Source: Vibrio mimicus
Lineage (GTDB): Bacteria; Pseudomonadota; Gammaproteobacteria; Enterobacterales; Vibrionaceae
Direction: 5' to 3'
DNA: 64,000 nt
NCBI RefSeq assembly: GCF_019048845.1
Contig: NZ_CP077425.1
Location: forward strand, 744,001 to 808,000
Both the position numbers and the translations under genes were made by a program. Of this stretch, positions 54,515 to 63,403 are shown piece by piece. The notes beneath the pieces are model-generated. The model had not been told where the DNA came from. It worked only from the letters and a program-made list of their open reading frames with translations, and made no database searches. Each line of letters begins with the position of its first letter. Position 1 is the first letter of the stretch.

Positions 54515-54552
54515 AGGAGTTCCCTTTTTATTTCGCGCATTTTTATTTCGCG

Positions 54553-55350
54553 TTACTGTGAGCGCCACTGCGCGCCCAGTTTATGTTCTAGCCAAGCTGA
54601 TAACGCTGACAGAGTCAGGGTTAACAACAGATAGATCGCCGCTACGCTGAACCAGATCTCAAACGGCATCGCGGTTTCCGAGACGATATTTCGCCCCTGA
54701 GTGGTGAGATCAAAAATCGCCATCACACTGACAATAGACGAGTTTTTAATCAGCGACACCATCTCATTGGTCAGTGGAGGTAATGTACGTTGCAGAAGTT
54801 GCGGCAGGATCACATCGTAAAAGGTAAAAAAGCGCGATAAGCCGAGCGAGCGCGCCGCTTCATACTGGCCTTGCGGAATGCTGTTTAACCCGCCGCGAAA
54901 TACCTCTGCGGTATACGCACCTTGAAACAGAGCGAGGGCAAGCACCGCGGTGGCAAAACGGTCGAGCCCAATGACGGGACCAAACACAAAGTAGAGTAGG
55001 TAAATTTGCACCAAAAGCGGCGTGTTGCGGACTACCGCTATGTATCCGGTGCCTAAAGCGCGCCCGACCAGTGAACGTGACTGACGCAGCAAAGCGGTGG
55101 TTAAACCCAAAGCCAAAGTGAAAATCAAACTGATCCCAGTGAGCTGCAATGTGACCAACAGGCCGTGCAGTAAATCACCTGCCCACCATTCGCCGTCTTC
55201 AAAAATCAACACATACTCAGGCACGCGATGCCACTGCCATGTATAGCCCATCGCCTCTGCGCCGGAATCGAGCAGCCAGACCAATCCGGCAAATACCAAG
55301 ATCATTTGCAGGGTGGCGAACAGCAGTGGGCGAAGATAGCGTTTTAGCAT
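54553..55350 (-). CDS. polar amino acid ABC transporter permease
   Basis: 265 residues, start ATG at 55350 overlapping the ATPase stop (TGATG). The HisM-type fold shows NTPLLVQIYLLYFVFG and the EAA loop YTAEVFRGGLNSIPQGQYEA. An N-terminal helix and the ELWEDG-like periplasmic loop (EYVLIFEDGEWWAGDLLHG) resemble the other permease at 52767, and both carry a W-Q/H-W-H-R-P/E stretch. Partner of that permease. Confidence 0.93.
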   Translation of the reverse strand: MLKRYLRPLLFATLQMILVFAGLVWLLDSGAEAMGYTWQWHRVPEYVLIFEDGEWWAGDLLHGLLVTLQLTGISLIFTLALGLTTALLRQSRSLVGRALGTGYIAVVRNTPLLVQIYLLYFVFGPVIGLDRFATAVLALALFQGAYTAEVFRGGLNSIPQGQYEAARSLGLSRFFTFYDVILPQLLQRTLPPLTNEMVSLIKNSSIVSVMAIFDLTTQGRNIVSETAMPFEIWFSVAAIYLLLTLTLSALSAWLEHKLGAQWRSQ

Positions 55351-56069
55351 CAATGGCTCAGGATCTGATTGAGAAATTGTTGGGTACGCGGATGCGTTGG
55401 GTTTTGGAACAACTGTTCGGGTGAACCCACTTCGAGAATTTCCCCTTCATCCATAAACATCACGCGGTGTGCGACTTTGCGCGCAAAGCCCATTTCATGG
55501 GTTACGCACATCATGGTAATGCCATCTTGCGCGAGGTCGACCATCACTTCGAGCACCTCGTTAATGGTTTCAGGATCGAGCGCGGAAGTGGGTTCATCAA
55601 ACAGCAAAATCTCCGGTTGCATGCAGAGAGAGCGAGCAATCGCTACTCGTTGCTGTTGGCCGCCAGAGAGTTGAATCGGGTACTTATGTGCTTGATCGGT
55701 GATCTTCACCCGTTGCAGAAAATGATAAGCCCGCTCCTTGGCTTCTTGCGCAGAGAGCTTGAGCGTGCGGATGGGCGCGAGAGTGAGATTTTCCAATACC
55801 GTTAAGTGTGGAAACAGATTGAAATGCTGAAACACCATGCCGATCTTGCCGCTGCGTCGAGTGCGTTCATCCAGATTGGGTAGCACAGTAATTTCACCAG
55901 CATCAATGTTTTCTAAACCATTCACGGTACGGATCAGGGTTGATTTACCGGAGCCTGAAGGGCCGCAAATCACCACAATTTCCCCTTTGTTGACGGCCAG
56001 AGAAATTGACTTCAGTGCTTGAAATTGACCATACCATTTGCTGACTTGGTGAAACTCTATCACTTTCAT
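55350..56069 (-). CDS. amino acid ABC transporter ATPase
   Basis: 239 residues from the ATG at 56069; the frame is open 14 codons further. Walker A is GPSGSGKSTLIR (about 34-45), then the Q-loop MVFQHFNLFPH, signature LSGGQQQRVAIARSL, Walker B ILLFDEPTSALDPE and switch His in CVTHEMGFARK. GlnQ/HisP subfamily. First gene of the minus-strand transporter operon ATPase-permease-binding protein-permease. Confidence 0.96.
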   Translation of the reverse strand: MKVIEFHQVSKWYGQFQALKSISLAVNKGEIVVICGPSGSGKSTLIRTVNGLENIDAGEITVLPNLDERTRRSGKIGMVFQHFNLFPHLTVLENLTLAPIRTLKLSAQEAKERAYHFLQRVKITDQAHKYPIQLSGGQQQRVAIARSLCMQPEILLFDEPTSALDPETINEVLEVMVDLAQDGITMMCVTHEMGFARKVAHRVMFMDEGEILEVGSPEQLFQNPTHPRTQQFLNQILSH

Positions 56070-56241
56070 GTTGTTATCTTTGTTGTTCTTCTTGGCATAC
56101 CTTAGCAACATAAAACTGACATTGCATTAATTGATTCTGTCTTGAAAGTCGCTTTTGTTCTTTGTCCCAACCCTGTTTTATTCCCGCAACTTCAGGCAGT
56201 TTGAAAATGATTCCTCAGTTCTTAGTACCCTACCTCTAAAG

Positions 56242-56259
56242 TGTAATTTATTTTTTACA
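56242..56259 (+). promoter_or_regulatory. candidate TyrR box upstream of aroG
   Basis: TGTAAT-TTATTT-TTTACA fits the TyrR consensus TGTAAA-N6-TTTACA with one mismatch. A second, weaker TGTAAA lies at 56272. Both are about 155-185 bases before the aroG start. E. coli aroG is repressed by TyrR with phenylalanine. Confidence 0.7.
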
Positions 56260-56427
56260 CAATGATTTTGTTGTAAAGAAAAGTGGAATCTTGCCTTTAT
56301 TTAAAAATAGTGCTTGCGATATTTTCTGAGTGCCGATAAGTTACCCGAAGACACGACAGGTGCAGTAACTACCGTAGCGAGAGCCGTTACTCGCTAGGTG
56401 AACCAGAAAGTAAAGGAAGAAGTGACA

Positions 56428-57480
56428 ATGTTTCAAACCGATGATGTAAAAATTAAGAAAATTAAAGAGCTACTGCCACCAGTCGCGGTGTTAGAGAAAT
56501 TTCCGGCTACCGAAACCGCGTCTTCGACCACGTTTCAGGCGCGCGAAGCCATTCATAACATGCTGCAAGATAAAGACGATCGCCTGCTGGTGGTGATTGG
56601 CCCTTGTTCCATTCATGACCCGAAAGCGGCCATTGAATACGGTCAGCGTTTAAAAGCACTGCGTGATGAGCTCAGTGGTCAGTTAGAAATCGTGATGCGT
56701 GTATATTTTGAGAAGCCACGTACCACAGTCGGTTGGAAAGGATTAATTAACGATCCGTACCTCAATGACACCTATGAAATTAACGATGGTTTACGCATGG
56801 GGCGCAAACTGCTGCTGGATCTGACCGATCTGGGTATGCCAACCGCCAGTGAATTCCTTGATATGATCACCCCACAGTATGTGGCGGATCTCATCAGTTG
56901 GGGCGCGATCGGTGCTCGCACAACGGAATCTCAAGTGCATCGTGAGTTGGCTTCAGGGCTTTCCTGCCCAGTGGGTTTCAAAAACGGGACCGATGGCAAC
57001 ATTAAAATCGCTTCCGATGCGATTCGCTCTGCAGGCGCTTCGCACCACTTCTTGTCGGTCACTAAGTTTGGCCATTCGGCGATTGTCGAAACGGCGGGTA
57101 ACCCAGATTGCCACATTATTCTGCGTGGCGGTAAAGAGCCAAACTACAGCGCGGCGCACGTTAGCAATATCAAGCAAGAGCTGGAAGTAGCTGGCTTACC
57201 ACAAAAAGTCATGATCGATTTCAGTCACGCGAACAGCTCTAAGCAGTTCAAACGCCAAATGGTGGTAGCGGAAGATGTCGCGGCACAGATTGCCCAAGGT
57301 GAACATGCGATCTTTGGAGTGATGATTGAATCGCACCTTGTTGAAGGTCGTCAGGATCTGACTCCAGGTTGTAACCTGACTTACGGTCAATCCATCACTG
57401 ATGCTTGTATTGGCTGGGAAGATACTGAAACTGTATTGCGCCAACTGGCTGCGGCGATTGAAACGCGTCGCCAAGCTTAA
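56428..57480 (+). CDS. aroG: 3-deoxy-7-phosphoheptulonate synthase, AroG type
   Basis: 350 residues from the ATG at 56428 (AAGGAAG 8 bases upstream); the frame is open 10 codons further. It condenses phosphoenolpyruvate with erythrose 4-phosphate, the first step of aromatic biosynthesis. Class I alpha motifs are LLVVIGPCSIHDPKAAIEYG, VMRVYFEKPRTTVGWKGLIN, GAIGARTTESQVHRELASGL, DCHIILRGGKEPNYSAAHV and MIDFSHANSSKQFKRQM. The N-terminal IKKIKELLPPVAVLEKFPAT is closest to E. coli AroG, suggesting the phenylalanine-sensitive isoform. Confidence 0.95.
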   Translation: MFQTDDVKIKKIKELLPPVAVLEKFPATETASSTTFQAREAIHNMLQDKDDRLLVVIGPCSIHDPKAAIEYGQRLKALRDELSGQLEIVMRVYFEKPRTTVGWKGLINDPYLNDTYEINDGLRMGRKLLLDLTDLGMPTASEFLDMITPQYVADLISWGAIGARTTESQVHRELASGLSCPVGFKNGTDGNIKIASDAIRSAGASHHFLSVTKFGHSAIVETAGNPDCHIILRGGKEPNYSAAHVSNIKQELEVAGLPQKVMIDFSHANSSKQFKRQMVVAEDVAAQIAQGEHAIFGVMIESHLVEGRQDLTPGCNLTYGQSITDACIGWEDTETVLRQLAAAIETRRQA

Positions 57481-57497
57481 TTGTGTTGCTTAAATGC

Positions 57498-57531
57498 AAA
57501 GGCCCTTCACTGATGTGAAGGGCCTTTTTTA
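57498..57531 (+). terminator. intrinsic terminator after aroG
   Basis: A 13-base stem AAAGGCCCTTCAC / GTGAAGGGCCTTT with loop TGAT, continuing into TTTT. Confidence 0.94.
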
Positions 57532-57578
57532 TGGTGGCTTCTTAGTGTTAAAGATGGGCAGCGAGTGGTTTGAACCTT

Positions 57579-58907
57579 CTACGCGACCGCGTGACAAGCG
57601 TTTTCAAGCTGACGCAACGCTCGTTGATAGCTCAACCACGCAACCCAACCCGCTAAAATATTGCCCACTAACGCGCCAATAAACAGACCGGTAAGCCCGT
57701 AAACTTGCGCCCCGATCCATAAGCAAGGCAGATAAAAAGCAAACAGTCGTAAGGCCGAAATAGTTAACGCGACATAGGCTCTGCCAAGCGCATTAGCAAC
57801 CGATACCATCAACATACAGATGCCGAGTGCGCCTAAGCTGATTGGAACAATGGTTAAGTGTTGGAGCAAAATTGCCGCAACTTCAGTCTCACTGGTCATT
57901 AGCGATGACAGCTGGCTGGCTAGGAGATAAGTGGCTAGTGCAATCAGCAGTTGGAACCCAAGCACAAACTGGCAAGCGATGCGAACCAACTGGCGAATAT
58001 CCGCCACATTTTTAGCGCCGAGCATTCGCCCTACCATGGGAGGAATCGACATCGTCAGTGCCAGTACTGCCACTAAAGCAAAAAATTCAAATCGAGAACC
58101 CAACGCCCAAGCCGCTACGGCTGCCGTACCGAAACCTGCTAATAACTTGGTCGCGAACATAGAAGAGAGCGGTGGTAACAACTGGCTTAGCATTGCAGGT
58201 CCCATAATGTGACCGAGTGAGGTTAAGCTCTTCGCAATATCCAGATCATGCCAGTCGAAACTCATCCATTGGCGTTGAGTGACTTTAGGAGCCACGATGG
58301 CGATCCCGATGCCAAACGCCAAGATAGTGGCAATGGCTGCACCGTTGATGCCCCAATCCAACGTAAAAATAAACAGCGGATCCAGAATCAGATTCAGCAC
58401 GCTGGTCACCATCATCATAGTTCCGGGCAGCAGTGTGTTGCCGTTGGCACGGCATAAGCTGTAAAAGAAGTAGAGCATCGCGCCTGTCCAGGCACTCACC
58501 AACCACCAGATCCAGTAATGATCGATGATTTGCAGCACATCATCAGAGGCACCAAGCAAAGACAGTAGCGGATGGCGCAACAAATAAAGCAGCATGGCAA
58601 TTACAGCAACGCCAACACCACCGACCCCTACGACTAAACCGCCGAGCTGCTTTGCATAGCGTTCTTTGCCGGCGCCTAAAGCTCGGGAGATCACCGCCGT
58701 GGTGGCAATGCCTAAACCGACTTGCACACCAATGATCACCATTTGAATGGGCATGGTAAAGCCCTGTGCAGCAAGGGGAAGAATGCCGAGTTGGCCGATA
58801 AAAGCGCTATCAACCAATTGAAAACTCATTAATGACAGTACGCCAAATAACATTGGCCAAGTCATTTGGAAAAGTTGTTTCGCTAATGACGCAGAAGTGG
58901 TAGGCAT
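57579..58907 (-). CDS. MATE-family multidrug efflux pump
   Basis: 442 residues and 12 helices in two pseudo-repeats. MATE-type segments include MLFGVLSLMSFQLVDSAFIG, GQLGILPLAAQGFTMPIQMV, GLGIATTAVISRALGAGKER, and in the second half MLGAKNVADIRQLVRIACQF. It exports cations or drugs against Na+ or H+. It is transcribed alone, convergent with aroG. The substrate cannot be read from sequence. Confidence 0.94.
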   Translation of the reverse strand: MPTTSASLAKQLFQMTWPMLFGVLSLMSFQLVDSAFIGQLGILPLAAQGFTMPIQMVIIGVQVGLGIATTAVISRALGAGKERYAKQLGGLVVGVGGVGVAVIAMLLYLLRHPLLSLLGASDDVLQIIDHYWIWWLVSAWTGAMLYFFYSLCRANGNTLLPGTMMMVTSVLNLILDPLFIFTLDWGINGAAIATILAFGIGIAIVAPKVTQRQWMSFDWHDLDIAKSLTSLGHIMGPAMLSQLLPPLSSMFATKLLAGFGTAAVAAWALGSRFEFFALVAVLALTMSIPPMVGRMLGAKNVADIRQLVRIACQFVLGFQLLIALATYLLASQLSSLMTSETEVAAILLQHLTIVPISLGALGICMLMVSVANALGRAYVALTISALRLFAFYLPCLWIGAQVYGLTGLFIGALVGNILAGWVAWLSYQRALRQLENACHAVA

Positions 58908-59022
58908 AAGAGTTATTATCCAGATAAGTGTGATTGTTATATTTGGGTTAAATCTTTATTCACAACCCTAAATCTCGTTTTACTGGCAAAAAATCATCTT
59001 AGAAAATGGTGGGAAAATGGAT

Positions 59023-59053
59023 AAAAAAAAGCCTTGAAGGGGCGCTTCAAGGC
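59023..59053 (-). terminator. intrinsic terminator of the PAS chemoreceptor gene
   Basis: Minus strand: GCCTTGAAG, loop CGCCC, CTTCAAGGC, then TTTTTTTT. Confidence 0.92.
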
Positions 59054-59083
59054 TAAATAAGGTACAAGGAACTTATAAAATTC

Positions 59084-60640
59084 TTACAGTCGGCGGAACT
59101 GACTCACTAGGCTAGTTTGCGATGATAAGTTTTCCACTAGGTGTAAACATTCGTTACGTGTTCCTTCGGCTAAGACGAGGCTTGATGAAGAAACATCACT
59201 GATGGATTGCACGCTACGGTTCATATCTTCCGTCACTTTCGCCATCTCCTCCACCGCAGTGGCGATTTGTTCGTTACGCATTGCAATATCAGAGACTTGT
59301 GAGAGCAGAGTGGTCAACTTGTCACCTGATGTGTTGGCGCTGCTGACACAAGATTCAGAGAGTTGGTTGCCTTGTTCAATCGCATTCACGGCATTACGAG
59401 TACTGCTCTGGATCGAGGTAATCACTTCTTTAATCTCTTCGGTCGATTCCGTACTGCGTTGAGCCAGTTTACGGACCTCATCAGCAACAACTGCGAAGCC
59501 TCGGCCTTGTTCTCCCGCACGCGCTGCTTCAATCGCTGCGTTAAGAGCCAGTAAGTTGGTTTGTTCTGCAATGCTTTGAATCACTTCCATTACTTGACCA
59601 ATCGTTGCACTTTGTGCCGACAGTTGTTCAATGACTTTGCTTGCTTGAGCTAACTGGGTAGCCATGTGAGTCATGGCATCAACAGTTTGTTCTACCGCTT
59701 GCATCCCTTCTCGGGCAGCATTTTGCGCTTCACTTGTTGCATCGGAAGCGGCTTGAGCACTTTGAGCAATTTCCGTTGCCGTGATGTTCATTTGAGTAAT
59801 CGCGGCGGCGACTTGCTCGGTTTCTCTGGTTTGTGAATCTAAATTTTCTGCGGTGGTTTCGCTGTTTTTGGAGGAGAGTTTCGCAGCCTCACCTATTTGG
59901 ATGCTGGAGTCTTGGATGCGTCCCACTACGGCATTCAGTTCAGACTGGCGCATTTTCATCGCAAGTTTGATTTCAGAGAAATCATCGACTCTATCGTTGT
60001 ACACTAACTCCATCAGCGGGTTATCGAACACTTTTCTAGCCTCTTGTGAAAGCTCTTCGAGACGTCGAGTAAATTGGTACGCCATTGCTACAGTGAGCAG
60101 GAGCATTAAAGGAACTCCGGCACCAGTTAAGAAAAAGTCAGCGATGAAGCTGAGCCCTGCAGCAACCACAAATCCAGCACCTAAACGTTGCCACAATCGA
60201 GTGCGGGGCATTTTTAAGCGCCAATGAGTTTTACCTTCGCGAATCTGTTTGTAGAGTTTTTCTGCATTTTCAACATGTTGCCGACTCGGAGATAAACGGA
60301 CAGATTGGTATTCCACCACTTTGCCATTTTCTTTGATTGGTGAAGCAAAGGCATCAACCCAGTAGTAATCACCGTTTTTGCAACGGTTTTTTACCATGCC
60401 CATCCATGACTTGCCGGCTTTGATATGCTCCCACATATCTTTAAAGGCTTCAGGTGGCATGTCTGGGTGGCGAACCATGTTATGGGGTTGATTGATTAAT
60501 TCATCGAGTGTGTATCCTGCAACATCGCAGAAATCTTTACTCGCGTATTTAATATGGCTACTTAAAGTGGTGGTGGAAAGAAGATTAAAGTGAGGTGGAT
60601 AAGTCACTTCCTTCTGTGTAACAGGTTGATTGTTTCTCAT
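59084..60640 (-). CDS. Aer-like PAS-domain chemoreceptor
   Basis: 518 residues from the ATG at 60640 ([19 protein letters not shown] upstream); the frame is open 9 codons further. The N-terminal PAS domain (about 20-120: [40 protein letters not shown]) matches the FAD-binding aerotaxis type. It is followed by a short hydrophobic hairpin (about 160-195), a HAMP-like region, and the signalling domain with [20 protein letters not shown] (about 365). No periplasmic domain is present, so it senses an internal cue, probably redox or oxygen. Confidence 0.93.
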   Translation of the reverse strand: MRNNQPVTQKEVTYPPHFNLLSTTTLSSHIKYASKDFCDVAGYTLDELINQPHNMVRHPDMPPEAFKDMWEHIKAGKSWMGMVKNRCKNGDYYWVDAFASPIKENGKVVEYQSVRLSPSRQHVENAEKLYKQIREGKTHWRLKMPRTRLWQRLGAGFVVAAGLSFIADFFLTGAGVPLMLLLTVAMAYQFTRRLEELSQEARKVFDNPLMELVYNDRVDDFSEIKLAMKMRQSELNAVVGRIQDSSIQIGEAAKLSSKNSETTAENLDSQTRETEQVAAAITQMNITATEIAQSAQAASDATSEAQNAAREGMQAVEQTVDAMTHMATQLAQASKVIEQLSAQSATIGQVMEVIQSIAEQTNLLALNAAIEAARAGEQGRGFAVVADEVRKLAQRSTESTEEIKEVITSIQSSTRNAVNAIEQGNQLSESCVSSANTSGDKLTTLLSQVSDIAMRNEQIATAVEEMAKVTEDMNRSVQSISDVSSSSLVLAEGTRNECLHLVENLSSQTSLVSQFRRL

Positions 60641-61130
60641 ATGTGCGCCCCGAAATTGGCCAAACAAAGTGAGCCTAAATCTGTCGTTGTTCCGTAGGAC
60701 TCATGTCAAACCGTTTAATTTAACATGGTCACTTCTAGGTATAGTTATCTATACCAAAGTATGCAAATCAACATGGGGCAATACTTCTTAAGTAGTATGT
60801 TTGTTAAATGATTTCGCAATAGATTGATAATCAATCTGTTTCATTACCTTTACTGTGGAGATTGCTCGTGCTTTTGACTGATTTCATCGTGCGTCAGCTA
60901 AGAATGTCTAATGCAATCAATGGCTCATCCCGGTTCGACTCTTGGCAGACTAAATCACCCATAGTCGAAAAACAGCGGTTGGAATTTCCTCGAGATTAGG
61001 TAGAGGAAAACTTGTCTGAATACCTCAAATCTTGTCTATAGCTTTAGAATCATAACAAGCCAATTAGATTGAACGTTTAATTTTAAGGTGATGTTGAGTA
61101 GTCTGCGCCTTTCCTTATCAAGGAGAAACC
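60641..61130. other. divergent intergenic region, PAS chemoreceptor / stressosome remnant
   Basis: 490 bases between divergent genes. It holds an 18-base palindrome GGTATAG-TTAT-CTATACC at 60738-60755 that looks like an operator. I see no ORF or terminator. The region before 61131 has AAGGAG 8 bases upstream of the ATG. Confidence 0.5.
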
Positions 61131-62006
61131 ATGAGGACAGTACAGTCATCCGTACTCAGTGATCCTGAAGCATTGCTTGCTTTGCATGATCTTACGGAAG
61201 CCGATCTCGCTTTGATTCGTAAGTTTGGTCAGATCATTCAGCCAAAACTTAAAGAGTATGTCACCCATTTCTACGGTTGGTTGCAGACTACTTCCGCCTA
61301 TGACCAATTTTTCCATGACCCCCTAAAGTTGACCCGAGTGCAAGATCAGCAACTGAATTATTGGCGTAGCTTTTTTAATGCACGAGTGGATGCGCAATAT
61401 GTGAAAGAACGAGCTGAAGTTGGGGAGGTTCATGCCCGAGTAGGGTTGCCTTTGCCCACCTATTTTGCAGGCATGAATATGTTGATGGTGATTTTTACCA
61501 AACGTATGTACGACGGCAGCCTTTACAGTGATGAGTACAGTTCTCTGGTCACGGCGTTTACCAAATTACTGCACATGGATACCACCATAGTGGTGGATAC
61601 TTATTCGCGCTTAATCAATAAAAAAATTTCTGAACAGAGCGAAGCGTTGTTGGCGATGTCGACACCGGTCACCATGATCTGGCAAGACATTTTGATGCTG
61701 CCAATTGTCGGGATCATCGATTCCAAACGCGCACAGGACATTATGATCACCGTGCTTAATAAAATCGCTGAATACCGTGCCAAAGTATTCATTATGGACA
61801 TTTCGGGTGTGGCGGTGGTGGATACCGCAGTGGCAAACCATTTCATTAAAATTACTAAGGCGACCAAACTGATGGGCTGTGAATGCCTTGTCTCTGGTGT
61901 TTCTCCCTCTATAGCTCAAACTATGGTGCAACTAGGCATCAATGTTGGGGAAGTAAAAACCAATGCTACCTTGCGATCTTCGAGGTTTGCGAGTGCTGCT
62001 TACTGA
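61131..62006 (+). CDS. RsbR-like stressosome protein (globin + STAS), C-terminus replaced by a deletion junction
   Basis: 291 residues. The N-terminal globin-type sensor (about 10-165) has a candidate heme-ligand His101 in EVGEVHARVGLPLPTYFAGM. The C-terminal STAS domain (about 180-280) has TPVTMIWQDILMLPIVGIID and IMDISGVAVVDTAVANHFIK, where the Thr in VVDTAVA matches the phosphorylated position of RsbR proteins. The STAS end runs normally to EVKTNATLR, then continues as SSRFASAAY in a frame belonging to the next gene's DNA. No rsbS or rsbT follows. The family is well supported; that the protein is still functional is doubtful. Confidence 0.82.
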   Translation: MRTVQSSVLSDPEALLALHDLTEADLALIRKFGQIIQPKLKEYVTHFYGWLQTTSAYDQFFHDPLKLTRVQDQQLNYWRSFFNARVDAQYVKERAEVGEVHARVGLPLPTYFAGMNMLMVIFTKRMYDGSLYSDEYSSLVTAFTKLLHMDTTIVVDTYSRLINKKISEQSEALLAMSTPVTMIWQDILMLPIVGIIDSKRAQDIMITVLNKIAEYRAKVFIMDISGVAVVDTAVANHFIKITKATKLMGCECLVSGVSPSIAQTMVQLGINVGEVKTNATLRSSRFASAAY

Positions 62007-63057
62007 AGATAATGAGATCAACCAGCAAATTGCCCTCGAACTTATGGAAGCCAAAGAGCTTTTAGTCACCACCGCTAATAATGGCAAAGAAGCACTCGAA
62101 CATTTGGCCCACTCTTTAGAAACTCAGCAGCGTTTTGACATCATTTTCATGGATTTACAAATGCCTGTGATGGATGGTTATGAAGCGACACGCCATATTC
62201 GCTCAATTCCAGAGCATAATGACACCCCACTGATTGCGATGACTGCCCATGCCATGGTGGAAGAACGCGAGCGCTGTTTGGGCATAGGGATGAACGATCA
62301 TGTATCCAAGCCCATCGACCCAGATTTGCTCTATCGAACCATTGGCAAGTGGTGTGAAAGAAAAACAGTGCCGCAAACAGAAAGCCTCACTCGGCGAGAG
62401 TCTATTCATCCCCAAGCATCGAGTGCGAAGACTCGCTTTGAATTGAGTGATATCGAGTTTTTGGATGTGAAAAATGGTCTGTTGAGAGTCGCTGGAAATG
62501 AGAAGTTGTATCGGCGTTTACTGTCACAGATGTTGGATAAAGAGCACAACATCGTTAAGCGTATTGAATTGGCCTTGGAGCAGCAGGATCGAGAACTCGC
62601 GGTTATGTATGCACATACTTTAAAAGGAACCGCCGCCAATTTAGGGGCGATGAGAGCTTCTGATATTGCTGCTCGACTCGAAATGGCGTTAGACAAAAAG
62701 AGCGATGTAACTCAGCTTCAAGGCTTATTGAACGAGTTAACAAGCCGCCTTGAGCACTTCTTTGCCCTAGTGGCTAAAGCACTGAATCGACCGAATCCCA
62801 GTAGAACTAGCACACAAGCGTTAAATAAAGAGACGATTGCCATCTTGCACCAGCTTCATCTCTATCTTTTGGACATGGATGCAGCGGCGCTCGATTTTCT
62901 TGAACAGCACGACCTACATCTCAATACCTTGTTCAAATCTGAGGATTTTGCGATTTGTTGCCAATTGATCAGTGAGTGTGATTTTGCTGCTGCGGAAGTG
63001 GCATTAAGGCGTGCTGTCAGCCTCTACCCATTGGATTTAGACAAGATTTATGGATAA
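61963..63057 (+). pseudogene. C-terminal remnant of a hybrid histidine kinase (receiver + HPt)
   Basis: Up to 364 residues. It opens directly in the inter-domain linker typical of hybrid kinases (DLRGLRVLLTEDNEINQQIA), followed by a receiver domain (about 8-125; phospho-Asp in IIFMDLQMPVMDGYEATR, VSKPIDPDLLY) and an HPt domain (about 165-260; phospho-His in YAHTLKGTAANLGA), then an uncharacterised tail. Sensor, dimerisation and ATPase domains are missing, and the first codons overlap the RsbR-like gene by 44 bases in another frame without a ribosome site. I read it as what remains after a deletion that joined two genes. Confidence 0.8.
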
Positions 63058-63304
63058 ATCGATCATGAGTGAACTAGAAACTATCTTGATTGTGGATGAT
63101 AACCCTGAAAATCGGGCGTTGTTGGCTGGATTACTTAAACCTCATTATCGCCTGCTAGTGGCGGTGAGTGGGGCGCAGGCTCTGGCGATTTGCCATAAAC
63201 AGAAACCGGATCTTGTTTTGCTTGATATCATGATGCCAGAAATGGATGGCTATGAAGTGTGTCAACGGATGAGAGCGATGAGAGCCAGTACTGGCTCTCA
63301 CTAA
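63050..63304 (+). pseudogene. truncated response regulator (receiver domain fragment)
   Basis: 84 codons. It overlaps the kinase remnant stop (ATGGATAA), with an alternative ATG at 63065. The receiver begins normally (ETILIVDDNPENRALLAGLL, phospho-Asp in DLVLLDIMMPEMDGYEVCQR) but stops after RMRAM. The last codons, RASTGSH and the stop, are supplied by an ERIC-insert-like sequence starting at 63278. A full receiver needs about 35 more residues (Thr/Ser and Lys switch), and an output domain is absent. Confidence 0.85.
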
Positions 63305-63322
63305 AGGCTAGGCTATGGCTGT
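63278..63322. repeat. fragment of the ERIC-insert type repeat
   Basis: 45 bases here align without gaps to 52582-52626, the extra block inside the full ERIC-type element, with 37 identities (ATGAGAGCC...GGCTCTCAC...AAAGGC...ATGGCTGT). The GAGAGCC/GGCTCTC hairpin is preserved. It marks the truncation point of the response regulator. Confidence 0.8.
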
Positions 63323-63403
63323 ATAAGTGTGCTCCCGATAGATAGGCCACTTACCCGTTGCCCACAACTCGATTCTGGTTGGGCATGCGCGTAATCATTT
63401 AGT

